This document shows positions 44,656 to 53,387 of a stretch of DNA of 64,000 nucleotides, in pieces (positions within the stretch are counted from its first letter, which is position 1; each line of letters begins with the position of its first letter). The notes below the pieces were generated by a model that saw nothing but the letters and a program-made list of their open reading frames with translations, was not told the DNA's origin and did no database searches. The stretch comes from Paraclostridium tenue (GTDB lineage: Bacteria; Bacillota; Clostridia; Peptostreptococcales; Peptostreptococcaceae): the NCBI RefSeq assembly GCF_039521565.1, contig NZ_BAAACP010000014.1, forward strand, positions 13,160-77,159, written 5' to 3'. The translations under genes and the position numbers were made by a program.

Positions 44656-45102
44656 ATGAAAATAGGTTTAGGTAGTGATCACGGTGGATACAATTTAAAA
44701 GAAGAAATTAAAAAACACTTAGCTTCAAAAGGAATTGAAGTTATAGACTTTGGAACTGAAAATGGAGTAGATTCAGTAGATTATCCAATATATGGTGAAA
44801 AAGTTGCTAAGGCTGTTATTAGCAAAGATGCAGATTATGGCATATTATGCTGTGGAACTGGTATAGGAATATCATTAGCAGCGAATAAAGTAAAAGGAAT
44901 TAGATGTGCCGTTGTTTCGGATACATTCTCTGCTAAAATGTCAAAAGCTCATAACAATGCAAACATGCTGTCTTTAGGAGAGAGAGTTATAGGAAAAGGT
45001 TTGGCATTAGAAATAGTTGATGCATGGTTAAACACTGAGTTTGAAGGTGAAAGACATTTAAGAAGAGTTAATATGTTAAATGACATAGAACAAAATAATT
45101 AG
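44656..45102 (+). CDS. rpiB: ribose-5-phosphate isomerase B
   Basis: 148-residue RpiB/LacAB family isomerase interconverting ribulose-5-P and ribose-5-P. The N-terminal GSDHGGYNLKEEI, the active-site CCGTGIGISLAANK with the catalytic Cys, and the HNNANMLSLG motif are present. The ATG follows TTGGAGGTATTAGGACT. It is 12 bases before upp, so both belong to ribose/nucleotide metabolism in one unit. Confidence 0.94.
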   Translation: MKIGLGSDHGGYNLKEEIKKHLASKGIEVIDFGTENGVDSVDYPIYGEKVAKAVISKDADYGILCCGTGIGISLAANKVKGIRCAVVSDTFSAKMSKAHNNANMLSLGERVIGKGLALEIVDAWLNTEFEGERHLRRVNMLNDIEQNN

Positions 45103-45114
45103 GAGGCTTATACA

Positions 45115-45744
45115 ATGAATAAAGTAGTAGTTGCAGATCATCCATTAATACAACATAAGTTAACTTTAATGAGGGATAAAAATACAGGATCTAAAGATTT
45201 TAGAGAACTTTTAACAGAAATAACAATGCTGATGGGATATGAAATAACAAGAGAGTTACCTCTAGAAGAGATAGAGATAGAAACTCCAGTAGTTAAAACC
45301 AAAGCTAAAGTTATAGCAGGTAAAAAATTAGGTATAGTACCCATATTAAGAGCAGGTCTAGGAATGGTAGATGGACTTGTAAACTTAGTTCCAGCAGCTA
45401 AAGTTGGGCATGTAGGATTATATAGAGATCCTGAAACTTTACAACCAGTAGAATATTATAGTAAATTCCCACAAGATATACATGAAAGAGAAATGATAGT
45501 AGTTGACCCGATGTTAGCAACTGGAGGATCAGCTATTGCTGCTATAGATGTATTAAAAAGAGATGGAGCTAAAATTATAAAATTAGTTAATCTAGTAGCC
45601 TCTCCAGAAGGAATAGCAGAAGTTCATAAATATCATCCAGATGTAGATATATACGTAGCAAGTATAGATGAGAAATTAAATGATCATGGATATATAGTTC
45701 CTGGATTAGGAGATGCTGGAGATAGATTATTCGGCACTAAGTAA
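45115..45744 (+). CDS. upp: uracil phosphoribosyltransferase
   Basis: Salvages uracil with PRPP to UMP. The 209-residue enzyme shows VPILRAGLGMVDG (about 76-88), the PRPP loop VVDPMLATGGSA (about 128-139) and the uracil-binding end YIVPGLGDAGDRLFG. The ATG follows AGGAGGCTTATAC. A strong terminator follows. Confidence 0.97.
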   Translation: MNKVVVADHPLIQHKLTLMRDKNTGSKDFRELLTEITMLMGYEITRELPLEEIEIETPVVKTKAKVIAGKKLGIVPILRAGLGMVDGLVNLVPAAKVGHVGLYRDPETLQPVEYYSKFPQDIHEREMIVVDPMLATGGSAIAAIDVLKRDGAKIIKLVNLVASPEGIAEVHKYHPDVDIYVASIDEKLNDHGYIVPGLGDAGDRLFGTK

Positions 45745-45751
45745 TTAAGAA

Positions 45752-45788
45752 TAAAAGGTATCTATAAAACATATAGATACCTTTTTAA
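45752..45788 (+). terminator. terminator after upp
   Basis: AAAAGGTATCTATA pairs with TATAGATACCTTTT with a short loop. Confidence 0.9.
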
Positions 45789-46331
45789 ATATTTATAAAA
45801 AGGTTTAAATTTTTATGAAATACTAATTTAAATTATAAAGATAATTAAATTTTAATAATTATTATAAAATTTATTATAAAATTTATTAAAATTTATTTAA
45901 AAAAAATGTAATTATTTGTAGAAAAATATTCATAAAAGGTATAAAATTAATATATACTGTATACAATGAAAATAAAATTTTTATAAGTATACAATGAAAA
46001 TATAATATATATTTTGTATGTGAAAGTATGCATAAATACTAATATAATGAAGATTATATTAATATGAAATTGTAATTTAGATTTATAAAATTAGATAATT
46101 TTATAAAATGAATATTTTGAATAATTCAAAAACATTTATTCAAATTTCAAATAAAAATGAAAAAACTGAAATTTAAAAATCTTTATTTGGTATTGATAAA
46201 AATTTTTAAAAGAAATATAATAGTAAAATATAATTTGGAATTGAAATATTCAACGTTTCGAACAAAAAAATATTAGATACATATTAATTACTTGAAGTGA
46301 AGACAAACCATTACGATGAGGTATACTATTT
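45789..46331 (+). promoter_or_regulatory. AT-rich atp operon leader region with promoter
   Basis: No gene is seen in these 540 bases. A consensus-like sigma-A promoter, TTGATA (46193-46198), 17 bases, TATAAT (46216-46221), gives a transcript with a leader of about 105 bases before the first atp gene. A 15-base direct repeat, GTATACAATGAAAAT, occurs at 45959-45973 and 45987-46001, 28 bases apart, each containing the palindrome GTATAC. The rest is extremely AT-rich with no structure I can name. Confidence 0.65.
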
Positions 46332-46559
46332 ATGGATAAAACTAGAAAATATATGCAAGCTCTTAGTATGCTTTCCTTAATCAGCCAAGTAGGATTAATG
46401 ATAATAATACCTATTTTAGGTTGTGCGTTTATAGGAAAGTACTTAGATGATAAATTTGGGACAAGTCCGTTCTTATTGCTGGTATTTTTAGTATTAGGAA
46501 TTGGTGGAGCCTTTAGTGGAGTTTACAAAACTCTAATTGTATATGCTAAAAGGAAGTGA
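46332..46559 (+). CDS. AtpZ/AtpI family protein
   Basis: 75-residue membrane protein with two helices and the motif FIGKYLDDKFGTSP between them, typical of AtpZ-like proteins at the head of ATP synthase operons. The partner AtpI-type gene follows 4 bases later. AtpZ/AtpI are proposed to aid c-ring assembly and Mg2+ supply to the ATP synthase. The role here is inferred from family and context. Confidence 0.85.
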   Translation: MDKTRKYMQALSMLSLISQVGLMIIIPILGCAFIGKYLDDKFGTSPFLLLVFLVLGIGGAFSGVYKTLIVYAKRK

Positions 46560-46563
46560 TTAA

Positions 46564-46953
46564 ATGAATAATACTTTAAGAAGTCAAGTAAGATGGGTAA
46601 TTAAAGGTATGGTCATAATTGATTTAATCGCAGCTATTCTAATTATTTTTTTGTCAAATTCTCCAAAGGAAATGCTTACAGGTCTTTTGTTTGGAAGTAT
46701 AATAGCAATGCTAAATTTTAGATTGCTAGCTATATCATTACAAAAATCAGTAACATATCCTCCTACTAAAGCTCAAATCTACTCTACGAGTAGGTACATA
46801 ATAAGGATGTTTATAGTAGGGGTGGTATTATTTGTTTCTGCAAAATCACCACATATAAATATTATTGGAACTGCCATAGGCTTATTGAGCACTAAGTTTG
46901 CTATATTAGGAAAAACAATAGTAATAGACAAACTTAAAAGAAAGGAGGCGTAG
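46564..46953 (+). CDS. atpI: ATP synthase subunit I
   Basis: 129-residue membrane protein with about four helices, of the ATP synthase I (AtpI/UncI) family that acts as a c-ring assembly factor. Recognised by size, hydrophobic pattern, LLFGSIIAMLNFRLLA and its place between AtpZ-like and atpB. The ATG follows GGAAGTGATTAA. Confidence 0.85.
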   Translation: MNNTLRSQVRWVIKGMVIIDLIAAILIIFLSNSPKEMLTGLLFGSIIAMLNFRLLAISLQKSVTYPPTKAQIYSTSRYIIRMFIVGVVLFVSAKSPHINIIGTAIGLLSTKFAILGKTIVIDKLKRKEA

Positions 46954-46955
46954 CT

Positions 46956-47657
46956 GTGAGTCAAGCTAGATTTATTCTATATCTTGGGAACTTTAAACTA
47001 AGTGATACTGTTATAGTAAGTTGGTTAATACTAGCAGGTCTTGCTTTAGCATCTTACTTATTAACTAGAAACTTAAAAAAGGTTCCAACTAGTAAAGTAC
47101 AAGTATTTTTAGAAATCGCAGTAGGTGGATTTGATAAGTTTGTAAAAACTACCATGGGACCAGCTGCAATAAAAGAATTACCTTTTATGGTACCATATTT
47201 AGGAAGTTTATTCCTATTCTTTGCAGTGTCAAACCTTATAGGACTATTAGGATTTAGATCACCTACAACAGATTTAGACACTACTTTAGCATGGGCATTA
47301 ATAACATTCTTTATGATTTATTATGCAGGTGTTAAGAAGAAGGGTATGGCAACATTTAAAGAATTAATGGAGCCAATACCATTCATGTTACCACTTAATA
47401 TAATAGGTGAATTAGCAAAACCTATATCATTAAGTTTCCGTCCATTCGGTAACATATTAGGTGGATCTGTTATAATGGCATTGTTATATCAATTCTTAGG
47501 ATTTGTATCAACGTCATTAACAGGAATAAATATACCTTTTGGACAATTAATAATACCAGTGCCACTACATTTATACTTTGATATGTTTGCAGGGTTACTA
47601 CAAGCGTTCATATTTATAATGCTTACAATGGTATTTGTATCAAGTGCTACAGAGTAA
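46956..47657 (+). CDS. atpB: F-type ATP synthase subunit a
   Basis: 233-residue membrane subunit that forms the ion half-channels against the c-ring. The essential Arg lies in KPISLSFRPFGNILGG, and the C-terminal helix pattern LLQAFIFIMLTMVFVSSATE is typical. The GTG start follows AAAGGAGGCGTAGCT and lies 2 bases after atpI. Confidence 0.95.
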   Translation: MSQARFILYLGNFKLSDTVIVSWLILAGLALASYLLTRNLKKVPTSKVQVFLEIAVGGFDKFVKTTMGPAAIKELPFMVPYLGSLFLFFAVSNLIGLLGFRSPTTDLDTTLAWALITFFMIYYAGVKKKGMATFKELMEPIPFMLPLNIIGELAKPISLSFRPFGNILGGSVIMALLYQFLGFVSTSLTGINIPFGQLIIPVPLHLYFDMFAGLLQAFIFIMLTMVFVSSATE

Positions 47658-47715
47658 TTGATATGTTAATAAAAAAATAATATAAAAAGTAATTAAATTT
47701 AAGGAGGAAACAATC

Positions 47716-47970
47716 ATGGAAACAGCTATATTATTAGCAGGCTCAGCTATAGGAGCAGGTATCGCAGTTGCAACAGGTATAGGAGCAGGAATAGGACAAG
47801 GATTCGCTGCAGGTAAAGCTGCTGAGGCAGTTGGTAACCAACCAGAAGCAAAAGGTGAAATAACTCAAACAATGTTACTAGGAGCTGCAGTTGCAGAGTC
47901 TTCAGCAATATATGGTTTAGTTGTATCTATAATACTTCTATTCGCTAATCCATTCATAGGAAAATTATAA
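47716..47970 (+). CDS. atpE: F-type ATP synthase subunit c (Na+-type signature)
   Basis: 84-residue two-helix proteolipid forming the rotor ring. The ion-binding carboxylate is Glu61 in VAESSAIYG. Aligning by eye to the Na+-binding Ilyobacter tartaricus c subunit, the Na+ ligands are all kept: Gln28 (Gln32), Val59 (Val63), Glu61 (Glu65), Ser62 (Ser66) and Tyr66 (Tyr70). The polar loop is GNQPEAKGE. The enzyme is therefore predicted to be Na+-coupled. The ATG follows AAGGAGGAAACAATC. A hairpin lies between this gene and atpF. Confidence 0.95.
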   Translation: METAILLAGSAIGAGIAVATGIGAGIGQGFAAGKAAEAVGNQPEAKGEITQTMLLGAAVAESSAIYGLVVSIILLFANPFIGKL

Positions 47971-47996
47971 GAAAATTAAAGTTAAGTCATCATAAC

Positions 47997-48020
47997 TAGG
48001 AGGTGGGAGACCATCTCCTA
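47997..48020 (+). promoter_or_regulatory. hairpin between atpE and atpF
   Basis: TAGGAGGTGG can pair with CCATCTCCTA (one G-T pair) around a short GAGA loop. No T-tract follows. It contains a ribosome-binding-like AGGAGG that serves no start codon. It may stabilise the upstream atpE mRNA or reduce read-through, in line with the high c-subunit stoichiometry. This is inference. Confidence 0.5.
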
Positions 48021-48056
48021 ATTACGAATTGTGATTAGTAGAAAGGAGGAATAAGG

Positions 48057-48560
48057 ATGTTTGAATTAAAACCACTAATTGGAGTATCTTATGAACTTAT
48101 ATTCCAATTAATAAATACATTCTTAGTGTTTGTAATTTTAAAGAAACTTTTATTTAAACCTGTTTTAGGGATAATAGAAGCAAGAGAAAAAGAAATTCAA
48201 ACAAACTTAGCTCAAGGAGAAAGAACTAAAGCTGAGGGTGAAGAATTCAAAAAAGAATACGAAGAAAAGTTAAGTTCTGCTAAAGAACAAGGACAAGAAA
48301 TAATAAAACAAGCTACTTTAAGAGCAGAACAAAAGTCAGAGGAAATAGTATCTACAGCTAAAAACGAAGCTACAAGCATAAAAGAAAAAGCTAGTAAAGA
48401 TATAGCACAAGAAAGACAAAAAGTTATGAACGAAGTTAAAGATGATATATCTTCAATAGCTTTACTTGCAGCATCTAAGGTTATAGAAAGTGACCTAGAT
48501 AAGTCTAAGCATGAAAAGCTAATAAATGACTTTATAAAAGAGGTAGGCGAGGCTCAATGA
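48057..48560 (+). CDS. atpF: F-type ATP synthase subunit b
   Basis: 167-residue stator subunit: one N-terminal membrane helix (about 8-28) followed by a long charged Glu/Lys/Gln-rich coiled coil, as expected for the peripheral stalk. The ATG follows AAAGGAGGAATAAGG. Its end overlaps atpH by 4 bases (ATGA). Confidence 0.95.
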   Translation: MFELKPLIGVSYELIFQLINTFLVFVILKKLLFKPVLGIIEAREKEIQTNLAQGERTKAEGEEFKKEYEEKLSSAKEQGQEIIKQATLRAEQKSEEIVSTAKNEATSIKEKASKDIAQERQKVMNEVKDDISSIALLAASKVIESDLDKSKHEKLINDFIKEVGEAQ

Positions 48561-49099
48561 TAAATATAATTGCTAGCAGATACGCTGAAGCCTTATTCCA
48601 AGTTGGAGAAGAATCAAACTCAACTGAAAAGCTATATAATGAGCTAAAGGCTGTAGTAGATATAATAAATGTAAATAAAGAGTTTTCAAATATATTAAAA
48701 TCTCCGATTGTATCAAAAGAAGAGAAAAAGACTTTAATAACTAATATATTTGGATCAAAATTAAATAATGAAATGTTAAATTTCATGAAAATATTAGCTG
48801 ATAAAGACAGATTAAATTTATTAGCTAATATGGAAGAAGCTTTTAAAGCTTTATTAAATGACAAAAATAATATCTTAGAGGGAGTTGCTATAACAGCAGT
48901 TCCTATGAACGAAGGCGAAGTTAATGAACTTCAAGCTAAACTTTCAGCTAAGTACAATAAAACAGTTGTTTTACAAAATGAAGTAGATAAGTCTATATTA
49001 GGAGGAGTACTAGTTAGACTTGGAAACGAAGAGATAGATGGAACAGTTAAGAATCGTTTAGATAAAATGAAAGAACAACTATCTCAAGTAATATCTTAG
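48557..49099 (+). CDS. atpH: F-type ATP synthase subunit delta
   Basis: 180-residue stator subunit linking the b dimer to the top of F1. N-terminal helical domain (IASRYAEALFQVGEE) and C-terminal motif SILGGVLVRLGNEEIDGTVK are typical. It starts inside the end of atpF (4-base overlap), giving translational coupling. Confidence 0.95.
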   Translation: MINIIASRYAEALFQVGEESNSTEKLYNELKAVVDIINVNKEFSNILKSPIVSKEEKKTLITNIFGSKLNNEMLNFMKILADKDRLNLLANMEEAFKALLNDKNNILEGVAITAVPMNEGEVNELQAKLSAKYNKTVVLQNEVDKSILGGVLVRLGNEEIDGTVKNRLDKMKEQLSQVIS

Positions 49100-49114
49100 G
49101 AGGGCGGTGAACCC

Positions 49115-50617
49115 ATGAATTTAAGACCAGAAGAAATAAGTGCTATAATAAAAGAGCAAATAAAAAGCTACGAAAATAAAGTAGAGTTAACAGATACAGG
49201 AAGTGTTTTAAAAGTTGGGGACGGTATAGCTAGTGTTTACGGACTAGAAAAAGCTATGGCTGGAGAATTATTAGAGTTCCCAGGTAAAGTATACGGAATG
49301 GCTCTTAACCTTGAAGAAGAAATGGTAGGGGCTGTTATACTAGGTGATGACTCTGGAATAAAAGAAGGAGACATCGTAAAAAGAACTGGTAATATAGTTC
49401 AAGTTCCAGTTGGTGAAGCTATGATAGGTAGAGTTGTAAACTCACTAGGACAACCAGTTGATGGAAAAGGACCTATAAATACAGATAAGTTCAGACCAGT
49501 AGAATCAGAAGCTACTGGAATAATGGCTAGAAAATCAGTTCATGAGCCATTACAAACAGGAATCAAAGCTATCGATGCCATGATACCAATAGGTAAAGGA
49601 CAAAGAGAGCTTGTAATAGGTGATAGACAAACAGGTAAAACATCTATATGTGTAGATACTATACTTAACCAAAAAGGTAAAGATGTTATATGTATATATG
49701 TTGCAATAGGACAAAAGCGTTCTACTGTTTCTCAAGTTGTTAGTACATTAGAAAAAGGTGGAGCAATGGATTATACAATAGTAGTTTCTGCTACTGCATC
49801 TGAATCTGCACCACTTCAATTCTTAGCTCCATATGCAGGTGTTGCAATGGGTGAAGAATTCATGTTCAATGGAAAACATGTATTAATAGTATATGATGAT
49901 TTAACTAAGCATGCCGTTGCATACAGAGAAATGTCATTATTACTTAAGAGACCACCAGGACGTGAAGCGTACCCAGGAGACGTATTCTACTTACACTCAA
50001 GATTACTAGAAAGAGCTGCTAAGTTATCAGATGAATTAGGAGCAGGATCAATAACTGCATTACCTATAATAGAAACTCAAGGTGGAGACGTTTCTGCTTA
50101 TATACCAACTAACGTTATATCTATAACAGACGGACAAATATACCTTGTACCAGAATTATTCTATTCAGGAATAAGACCAGCAGTTGACCCTGGTATATCA
50201 GTTTCAAGGGTTGGAGGATCTGCTCAAATAAAATCAATGAAAAAAGTTGCTGGACCATTAAAGCTTCTTTATTCTCAATATAAAGAACTTGCTGCATTCT
50301 CTCAATTCGGATCTGACTTAGATGAAGATACTAAGAAGAGACTTGCTCAAGGGGAAAGAATAGTTGAGGTTCTAAAACAAGGAGAACATCAACCTATGGA
50401 AGTTTCAAACCAAGTAATAATGGTATTTGCAGTTACAAATAACTTATTAGCAGATATACCTGTAGATAATATAAAGAGATTTGAAACAGAATTATTAGAA
50501 TTCATAGATGCTAATTACCCACAAATAGGAGAAAAAATTCTTGCAAATGAAGATTTCACTCAAGAATTAACAAACGCTATAAACGATTTCAAAAAGAAAT
50601 TTGTTATAGAAGCGTAA
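49115..50617 (+). CDS. atpA: F-type ATP synthase subunit alpha
   Basis: 500-residue non-catalytic nucleotide-binding F1 subunit. P-loop GDRQTGKTS (about 169-177), the YVAIGQKRSTV motif and the signature PAVDPGISVSRVGG with the arginine finger region are intact. The ATG follows AGGAGGGCGGTGAACCC, 15 bases after atpH. Confidence 0.97.
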   Translation: MNLRPEEISAIIKEQIKSYENKVELTDTGSVLKVGDGIASVYGLEKAMAGELLEFPGKVYGMALNLEEEMVGAVILGDDSGIKEGDIVKRTGNIVQVPVGEAMIGRVVNSLGQPVDGKGPINTDKFRPVESEATGIMARKSVHEPLQTGIKAIDAMIPIGKGQRELVIGDRQTGKTSICVDTILNQKGKDVICIYVAIGQKRSTVSQVVSTLEKGGAMDYTIVVSATASESAPLQFLAPYAGVAMGEEFMFNGKHVLIVYDDLTKHAVAYREMSLLLKRPPGREAYPGDVFYLHSRLLERAAKLSDELGAGSITALPIIETQGGDVSAYIPTNVISITDGQIYLVPELFYSGIRPAVDPGISVSRVGGSAQIKSMKKVAGPLKLLYSQYKELAAFSQFGSDLDEDTKKRLAQGERIVEVLKQGEHQPMEVSNQVIMVFAVTNNLLADIPVDNIKRFETELLEFIDANYPQIGEKILANEDFTQELTNAINDFKKKFVIEA

Positions 50618-50644
50618 TCCTTTGTAAAAAAGGAGGTAACCCAA

Positions 50645-51508
50645 TTGGCAGGAGCTGGAATGAAAGAAATCAAAACTCGTATTGCCAGTGTTGAAAATAC
50701 TAAGCAAATAACTAAAGCTATGGAATTAGTTGCTTCTTCTAAATTCAGAAGAGCTAAGGAAAAAGCTGAAAGTTCTAAAGCATATTTTAACACTTTAAAA
50801 GAAGCTGTACAAAATATAGCTAAAAATACGAGTGGCGTAAAAAGTGAATTTCTTAAAGAAAGAGAAGTTCAAAATAGATGTTATGTAGTAATAGCTGGAG
50901 ATAGAGGTCTTGCAGGAGGATACAACTCAAATGTATTCAAATCATTAGTTGCTGAAACTAAAGGATCTGAAAATGTAAAAGTTGTTACTATAGGTAAAAA
51001 AGCAAAAGAATTTGTTAGCAAAAGAAATTTCGAATTAATAGGATCAATAGATTCTGTTGAAGGTGCTAGCTATGAAGATATAATGAATATATCAAAATCT
51101 ATAATGGATTCTTATCAAAATGGTGATATAGATGAAGTTAAATTAATATATACAGAATTCGTTTCTGCATTAAGTCAAGAGCCTAGATTAGTTAAGTTAT
51201 TACCAGTAAGTGTAGATTCTAATAAAGGTGAAGAGAAGAAAAAAAGTGGAGCGGCAGTTCAGTACTTACCTTCTCCAGACGCTGTGCTTGGATTTATAGT
51301 TCCTAAGTATGTTTCAGGAATGATATACGGTGGATTAGCTGAATCTTATGCTTCTGAACAAGCAGCAAGAAGAACAGCTATGGAATCTGCAACAGATAAT
51401 GCAAATGAAATGATATCTAATTTAGAATTACAATACAATAGAGCAAGACAAGCTGCAGTTACTCAAGAGATATCTGAGATAGTTGCAGGAGCTTCTTCAG
51501 CTCAATAA
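50645..51508 (+). CDS. atpG: F-type ATP synthase subunit gamma
   Basis: 287-residue central shaft subunit. N-terminal coiled-coil helix with MKEIKTRIASVENTKQITKA and C-terminal helix ending in RARQAAVTQEISEIV are typical, with the GDRGLAGGYNSN motif in the Rossmann part. The TTG start at 50645 follows AAGGAGGTAACCCAA. An ATG at 50660 has the site too far away. Confidence 0.95.
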   Translation: MAGAGMKEIKTRIASVENTKQITKAMELVASSKFRRAKEKAESSKAYFNTLKEAVQNIAKNTSGVKSEFLKEREVQNRCYVVIAGDRGLAGGYNSNVFKSLVAETKGSENVKVVTIGKKAKEFVSKRNFELIGSIDSVEGASYEDIMNISKSIMDSYQNGDIDEVKLIYTEFVSALSQEPRLVKLLPVSVDSNKGEEKKKSGAAVQYLPSPDAVLGFIVPKYVSGMIYGGLAESYASEQAARRTAMESATDNANEMISNLELQYNRARQAAVTQEISEIVAGASSAQ

Positions 51509-51524
51509 ATAAGGAGGTTAGGAC

Positions 51525-52919
51525 ATGGCAAACATAGGTAAAATAGTTCAGGTTATCGGGCCAGTAGTTGACGTAAAGTTCAATGATGAAAAAAGCTTAC
51601 CTAATCTATTAAATGCATTAGAGATAAAGCACGGAGATAAAAAAATAGTTATAGAGGTTGCACAACACGTTGGTGACGACACAGTTAGATGTATATCAAT
51701 GAGTTCAACTGATGGACTTGTAAGAGGTATGGAAGTTGTTGATACAGGAGCAGCTATAAGTGTACCTGTAGGAGAAGAAACTTTAGGAAGAATATTCAAT
51801 GTATTAGGTGAGCCTGTTGATGGTAAGGAAGCTCCAAAAAGTGCTCCTAAAAGCCCAATACATAGAGAGGCACCAGCATTTGATGAATTAAACCCAGGTG
51901 CTGAAATACTAGAAACTGGTATAAAAGTTGTTGACTTATTAGCACCATACTTAAAAGGTGGTAAGATCGGTCTATTCGGTGGAGCCGGTGTTGGTAAAAC
52001 AGTTCTTATACAAGAGCTTATAAACAACATAGCTACTCAACACGGTGGTATATCAGTATTCGCAGGTGTTGGAGAAAGAACAAGAGAAGGTAACGACTTA
52101 TTCCACGAAATGAGCGATACAGGAGTTATCAATAAAACAGCTCTAGTATTTGGACAAATGAATGAACCACCTGGAGCAAGAATGAGAGTTGCTTTAACTG
52201 GTCTTACAATGGCTGAATACTTCAGAGATAAAGAAGGACAAGACGTTTTATTATTCGTAGATAATATATTCCGTTTCACTCAAGCAGGATCTGAGGTTTC
52301 TGCACTTCTTGGACGTACTCCATCTGCAGTTGGATATCAACCAACATTAGCTACAGAAATGGGTAGATTACAGGAAAGAATAACATCAACAAATAAAGGG
52401 TCTATAACATCAGTTCAGGCTGTATATGTACCTGCCGATGACTTAACTGACCCAGCACCAGCTACAACATTCACTCACTTAGATGCTAAGACAGTTTTAT
52501 CTAGACAAAAAGCTTCTCTAGGTATATTCCCAGCTGTTGACCCATTAGAGTCTACATCTAGAGTTCTTGACCCAGCTATAGTAGGTAAAGAACATTATGA
52601 AGTAGCTGTATCAGTTCAATCTATACTTCAAAAGTATAAAGAACTTCAAGATATAATAGCTATACTTGGTATGGACGAATTATCAGATGAAGATAAGGTA
52701 ACTGTTAACAGAGCAAGAAAAATAGAGAGATTCCTATCTCAACCATTCTTCGTTGGTGAGCAATTCACAGGAATACCAGGTAAATACGTACCTGTTAAAG
52801 AAACTGTAAGAAGTTTCAAAGAAATATTAGAAGGTAAGCATGATAACTTACCAGAATCAGCTTTCTTATTCGTAGGAAGTATAGAAGAGGCAGTTGAAAA
52901 AGCGAAGGAGAGTAGATAA
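51525..52919 (+). CDS. atpD: F-type ATP synthase subunit beta
   Basis: 464-residue catalytic F1 subunit. P-loop GGAGVGKTVL (about 150-159), the catalytic Glu in GERTREGND, the signature PAVDPLESTSRVLDP and the lever motif DELSDED are all present. The ATG follows AAGGAGGTTAGGAC. Codon usage is that of a highly expressed gene. Confidence 0.98.
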   Translation: MANIGKIVQVIGPVVDVKFNDEKSLPNLLNALEIKHGDKKIVIEVAQHVGDDTVRCISMSSTDGLVRGMEVVDTGAAISVPVGEETLGRIFNVLGEPVDGKEAPKSAPKSPIHREAPAFDELNPGAEILETGIKVVDLLAPYLKGGKIGLFGGAGVGKTVLIQELINNIATQHGGISVFAGVGERTREGNDLFHEMSDTGVINKTALVFGQMNEPPGARMRVALTGLTMAEYFRDKEGQDVLLFVDNIFRFTQAGSEVSALLGRTPSAVGYQPTLATEMGRLQERITSTNKGSITSVQAVYVPADDLTDPAPATTFTHLDAKTVLSRQKASLGIFPAVDPLESTSRVLDPAIVGKEHYEVAVSVQSILQKYKELQDIIAILGMDELSDEDKVTVNRARKIERFLSQPFFVGEQFTGIPGKYVPVKETVRSFKEILEGKHDNLPESAFLFVGSIEEAVEKAKESR

Positions 52920-52921
52920 TA

Positions 52922-53182
52922 ATGGCAAGCGAATTTGCGGTTAAAATTGTTACTCCTGAAAAAGTCTTCTATGAAGGTCAAACAGAGATGATAATAGTTA
53001 GAACTACTGAAGGAGATAGAGGTATATTAAAGAACCATAGACCTTTAGTTGCAGGATTATCAGATGGCACTCTACGTCTAAAAAAAGAAGGTAAATTTAA
53101 AGAAGCAAAAATATCTGGCGGATTCGTACAAGTTGAAAAAGAACAAGCTGTTATTTTAACTGAATCTGCAGAATGGTTATAA
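52922..53182 (+). CDS. atpC: F-type ATP synthase subunit epsilon, short form
   Basis: 86 residues, ending after the N-terminal beta-sandwich (KIVTPEKVFYEGQTEMI ... GGFVQVEKEQAVILTESAEWL). Usual bacterial epsilon subunits are about 130-140 residues and carry a C-terminal helical hairpin that can inhibit ATP hydrolysis. That part is absent. The stop is followed within 2 bases by a strong terminator, so there is no frameshifted remainder. It starts 2 bases after atpD. The rotor-binding domain looks intact. Confidence 0.95.
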   Translation: MASEFAVKIVTPEKVFYEGQTEMIIVRTTEGDRGILKNHRPLVAGLSDGTLRLKKEGKFKEAKISGGFVQVEKEQAVILTESAEWL

Positions 53183-53215
53183 AAAAAGACTAGAGTTTAA
53201 CTCTAGTCTTTTTAT
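53183..53215 (+). terminator. terminator of the atp operon
   Basis: AAAAGACTAGAGTT pairs with AACTCTAGTCTTTT with a very short loop, then TATTTTT. Confidence 0.93.
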
Positions 53216-53387
53216 TTTTGTAATTTAATAACCACAATAAATGAAAAAATATGTGATGGTGGAACTATCAAAAAAAAATATTATGTAGTAGTATTATATT
53301 AAGCTATATAAATAAATTTAATGATATGAACTGAATATATTTGGGTATTCGTAACAAAATAGTACTATAGTAGTGATGGAGGTATCT

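Noticed and set aside
53183..53387. Frameshifted C-terminal half of atpC
   Set aside because: A strong terminator begins right after the stop, and no frame downstream resembles the epsilon helical hairpin. The short form is therefore real rather than a frameshift.
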